Positions 60,590 to 64,000 of a stretch of DNA of 64,000 nt are shown one piece after another. The position numbers were made by a program, and so were the translations under genes. Position 1 is the first letter of the stretch. Every line of letters starts with the position of its first letter. Source of the DNA: Diphasiastrum complanatum (taxonomy: Eukaryota > Streptophyta > Lycopodiopsida > Lycopodiales > Lycopodiaceae); contig CM055113.1 of the NCBI GenBank assembly GCA_029204225.1, positions 6,589,019 to 6,653,018 on the forward strand, read 5' to 3'. The notes below the pieces were generated by a model that worked only from the letters and a program-made list of their open reading frames with translations, was not told the DNA's origin and searched no databases.

Positions 60590-60665
60590 TGTGTGTGCTG
60601 CATCGCAAATCGACATTCAAGAAGTTGTTCTTGATTCGGGTGCCACATCACATTTTGTGACAACG
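60590..60665 (+). pseudogene. Retrotransposon protease scrap
   Basis: EVVLDSGATSHFVT has the D-S-G-A-T-S-H pattern of copia-type proteases. No neighbouring domains are recognisable, so the call is weak. Confidence 0.4.
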
Positions 60666-61726
60666 AGACATATGGTAGCTGACTTTCGACAAACAGATCC
60701 ATCCAGAGAATTCCAAAACTGTGTAGCCGAGAACAACAGGCTAAAGATGGAGGACGAGGCCCTACAATGAGAAATGAAGGACGCAATCTACACCAAAGAA
60801 CTAGGAGTCGAGCCCGAAACTGTAGAGGAAACCCATAAAGCCAAGCGGACCAGGTGAGCAAATCCAAGAAATCAGACAAGGTACTTGTGACTAAATTCAA
60901 AAAATTTCTTAAAATAAAGTTTGAGTTTGGTTGTCTCTTCAATTTAACGTTGAGTTGCAATGGCATTTGGACTGTTCTTTTTTGCCAAACATAATGAGTT
61001 TTTCTTGGGATGACTAGGAAACCTGTTGGGGCAAAATAGATTTTTTGATTCTTTGGAATAAACTTGACATAGAGCAGAAAGAGTGCCTTTGTTGGGGGAT
61101 CCTACAGGGCAAATTTTTGGTTGAACCCTTTGGTGGTGTACAATTGCATATAGGCTATATATTAATGTATGCTTTACATTATTTAAAACAAAAAGACATG
61201 AAATTTTTTTATTATTAAGAAGGGCAAATCAATTATTGGTGGTAGCATTGCCAATTCGAGCTCTTTAAGCCAAAGGAGAAATCAAATTCTGTGCTATTTG
61301 AAAGTTACTTCTACAAGAAGACAAAGTAGAACCAAATTATGTTGTAGACTTTTTTGTATGCTTGATCCTAAAATTACTAAATTTTTAATATGTATACCTG
61401 TGTGATCATTTACTTTGTCTTGATAGTTTTTTTATTATCAAATAATCAAATTTGTATAGCTATAGTCAAAGGTATAGCAATTCATACTCAATAACCAAAA
61501 AATGCTCAACATCATATAGTTTAATACTGTGATGGATCATTTTAAGCATTTTGGTAGATATGTGTATGCTAATTATGGTTTGTTGCACATTTTTATGAAT
61601 CATATAATAAAAGCACAATGGAATGAAATGATTGATAATGATATATATGATTTAGATGTTTCAAAAACCACTATCAATATGATAATCTCATGATAACGGA
61701 ATTTTAAGACTTGAAGTATAGACATA

Positions 61727-61727
<1 letters not shown>

Positions 61728-61822
<95 letters not shown>
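61728..61822 (+). repeat. (GT)n microsatellite
   Basis: About 47 uninterrupted TG units over 95 bp. Open frames on both strands here are Val-Cys or Thr-His repeats only. Confidence 0.97.
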
Positions 61823-61824
<2 letters not shown>

Positions 61825-62687
61825 TTAAAAATTGTACTCTCTTTTTCAACTTTAAGGAAAAAAATAAGTTTCATATGTAGAAAAAAAAAGTCCATTTTTC
61901 AATAAATGTTTATCATATATTACATATTGCTTAATGGCTTACATCACAATGTAGAGATTGCAATTTCAATTATATTGAAACTTACTGAGTGGTGTATAAC
62001 ATTATGATGGAAGAGGGGTCTACGAATACATTGTCTCTCATTCTTAGCCTTCTCATGTGTACATTGGCAATAATATGTTAGTTTTTCTTGTAGATTCATG
62101 TATCTCTCAAAATTAGAATTTCTAACTAACCTATTTGAATATATCAATCTCGTTCACTCATGGTGCATGTGACGTCAATCAACATATAAATTGGCCCATA
62201 TATCATAGTTTGTACACATTTGTAAGGAGTAGGTACATGTACTAAATCAACTAAAAATCTATAGTTCTTATCATGATATATATCACAAAGTTTTGAGATA
62301 GATAATAAATGTGAATAATTCCAACTAAGACATGAATATACTCTAACAATCACTGTTGACAACACTCCAATTTGATAAGTGAAACTTTTAATTATCATTC
62401 CATTTTTATATTTATAGTATTTTTTTTTGGAACCATAATATATCACAGTTCTATCATTAAGAAAGTACTTCAAACTATCAATGTGTGATATAAACTAAAT
62501 GGATATATATCTACTACAAACTAGAAAGTATGAGGACCGATGACATGAGAAGACAAAACATGACCAATGTAGGGGTGAAGATATGATAATTATCAACAAT
62601 TTGAAATAAATGTCAATGAGGATTGTAATAGAAAACAAAAATTTAATGGAAAGTGGAGGCTGGAAATTTGTAAGAGTCGTTGTAATG
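61823..62687. other. AT-rich noncoding, nothing recognised
   Basis: A minus-strand frame near 62144-62473 has a faint copia-gag/protease flavour (SYSCLSWNYSHLLSISKLCD) reminiscent of the NLLSISKLC motif ahead of copia integrase. Too little survives to call it. Confidence 0.35.
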
Positions 62688-62823
62688 TATTTGACACCAA
62701 AAATTGTCAAATATAAGTTGAGATTTCATATTGCCTCCAAAAATGCCAAATAACAACCAAACTAGTTGACAATTTTTGGTGTCAAATATAGCATTTTTGG
62801 AGGCAATATGAAATCTCAACTTA
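62688..62823. repeat. Two interleaved perfect inverted repeats
   Basis: Arm a (62688-62710, 23 nt) is the exact reverse complement of a' (62766-62788). Arm b (62714-62746, 33 nt) is the exact reverse complement of b' (62791-62823). The order is a, b, a', b', so the two possible hairpins exclude each other or form a pseudoknot. Confidence 0.93.
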
Positions 62824-63329
62824 GAGATAGGTTTATATTTGTCAATAAATGCCTAAATAAAAGACAAGCTGATAATTTTTATCGACAAGGAATTATTAAA
62901 CTCGCTATAGTTTCATGGGCACCAGAATACTGCACAGTCACAAGTTGACAAGATGATTATTAAAATTTTGATGGTACCATTAAAATTCAACAACAAGCAC
63001 GGTTTCTCACCCATAGGTTAAAGTGGCATGTTACATTCAGAAACGGACAAAATTTCAAAAACGAAATTCAGACAAGACCTGACGTGAACTCCACAAAGAA
63101 AATTGAAATAAATTGATCGGGAGAAGCACTACAGAGCTCATCGACAAATAAACAGGTGCATATTTTGTTCAAGCACAAAATCTCAACAAAAAAAATAAGT
63201 TCAAAAAATGTACATAAATAAGTCACTTATGGATTTTTTTTCTGAATATGCATTCAAGTTAGGTGATGATCCCCTATATACAATGCCAAAATCTCTAGAA
63301 CCCGAGATGTTTCTCAATACTCTCTTGCC
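62824..63329. other. Noncoding, nothing recognised
   Basis: No gene, RNA or repeat evident before the copia fragment. Confidence 0.4.
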
Positions 63330-63500
63330 TAGCTTCCAATGGGCTACAAGTGTTATGATCCAAAATCCAGAAAGAATGTCATATCATGCGATGTCCTTTT
63401 TGACCAATTGCATGGCTATTATGATGATGAGATTGCCAAATGCCTGAGGAGCAAACTCAAGATCCTACCAAATCTTGGAGACTTAGATGGTGAAACTAGT
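63330..63500 (+). pseudogene. copia integrase C-terminal fragment
   Basis: GYKCYDPKSRKNVISCDVLF followed by DQ matches the conserved GYKCYDPxxRKxxxSxDVxFxE block just after the copia integrase core. Flanking domains are absent. Confidence 0.75.
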
Positions 63501-63583
63501 GAGAATGTGGAAGTGATTATCCTGATTCATTTGATATTACTGAGTATTGTTTTTTAGTTGGAAGTCTCATTTACATCATAAAC

Positions 63584-63616
63584 TATATATATATATAGAT
63601 ATATATATATATATAG

Positions 63617-63693
<77 letters not shown>

Positions 63694-63790
63694 ATATATA
63701 TATATATATCTGTGTGTGTGTGTGTGTATACATACTATACACACACACACACACAGACACATACACATATATATCTATATATATATATAC
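63584..63790. repeat. Compound microsatellite (AT)n-(GT)n-(AC)n-(AT)n
   Basis: (AT)-rich to 63709, then a 21-nt arm at 63710-63730 of CTGTGTG...TATA type, a 5-nt loop CATAC, and its exact complement at 63736-63756, then more AC and AT repeats. The whole can fold into a long hairpin. Confidence 0.95.
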
Positions 63791-64000
63791 ATTTGTGGCA
63801 CGTGGTACCTGCCATTATGGTACCCGCGGTACCATAATGGTGGTACCGTGGTTATGGTGCAGCCCAAAAATCCGCGGTATCAATGCGGCACCATAATAAT
63901 TAAAAAAAAAAATCCTGTGTTATTTTCGCAAAAAAAAAAAAGTTTTTTTAATTTGTTACCGCGGATCAGTATGGATCCGCGTACCACAATGATCTGCGGT
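63791..64000. other. Noncoding end with CCGCGG-centred palindromes
   Basis: A near-perfect 29-bp palindrome lies at 63812-63840 (CCATTATGGTACC, centre CGCGG, then the complementary arm). CCGCGG/GCGGT motifs recur near 63871, 63959 and 63994. No gene. Confidence 0.7.

Larger units (their letters stand above)
59339..61727. other. AT-rich noncoding region
   Basis: No gene is recognised. Near 60600-60660 the DNA reads SQIDIQEVVLDSGATSHFVT on the plus strand, a retrotransposon-protease-like scrap (DSGATSHFV) too short to extend. The CTAA-rich field at 59690-59960 is listed separately. Confidence 0.45.

Noticed and set aside
61704-61905. Open frames with Thr-His or Val-Cys repeats
   Set aside because: Translations of the GT microsatellite.
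63547-63837. Open frames with Tyr-Ile repeats
   Set aside because: Translations of the AT/GT compound microsatellite.

Overview
This window looks like repeat-rich plant nuclear DNA built almost entirely from decayed and nested LTR retrotransposons. I found no convincing host gene and no rRNA or tRNA gene. Evidence for a plant: Ty1/copia and Ty3 polyproteins of plant type, primer sites matching initiator-Met tRNA, chromodomain-bearing Ty3 integrases, and long GA, GT and AT microsatellites. The large-genome, non-angiosperm feel (fern or similar) is a guess; the sequence alone does not fix the species. Almost every coding region carries stops, frameshifts or deletions.

Layout. 1-3.4 kb: noncoding. 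3.5-6.8 kb (+): gag and protease of Ty3 element A1. 6.8-8.0 kb (+): integrase tail, chromodomain and 3' LTR of chromovirus B1. 8.0-11.6 kb: GA-rich and noncoding DNA. 11.6-29.4 kb: a Ty3 element (X5, +) split by two copia elements (copia1 at 12.08-17.41; copia2 at 17.60-28.70). Copia2 is itself split by a Ty3 element (X4, minus, 18.91-28.24), which is split by a small LTR element with a 132-bp interior (21.53-23.70). 29.6-31.0 kb: second chromovirus copy (minus). 31.8-33.0 kb: copia fragment and a 1-kb LTR-like repeat. 33.0-44.5 kb (minus): two tandem copies of the A family (A2/X1, then A1/X2). 44.5-48.1 kb (minus): gag to integrase of B1. 48.3-54.7 kb (minus): another Ty3 element (X3). 54.7-59.3 kb: chimeric fragments, a second 1-kb repeat and a third chromovirus end. 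59.3-64 kb: AT-rich noncoding DNA, microsatellites, unusual inverted repeats and a copia scrap.

Two results stand out. First, A1 and B1 are each cut in two, and the four halves sit at 6800/6801 and 44538 in the exact arrangement left by a 37.7-kb inversion with reciprocal breakpoints. Unbroken copies of both families in the same window show only a few bases missing at each cut. Second, four Ty3 copies (A1, A2, X3, X4) carry, after integrase and a promoter-like spacer, an additional long reading frame (here ORF-X). A fifth, dismembered ORF-X copy (X5) lies at 11.6-29.4 kb. The near-complete copies share an N-terminal domain, a Pro/Ser-rich linker, a coiled coil and a conserved C-terminal domain; where the 3' end survives, ORF-X is followed by a polypurine tract and LTR. 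Each spacer has its own short repeated motif and, in three cases, a TATA-like box. I do not recognise the ORF-X family with certainty. A self-regulating or anti-silencing role is only a hypothesis.
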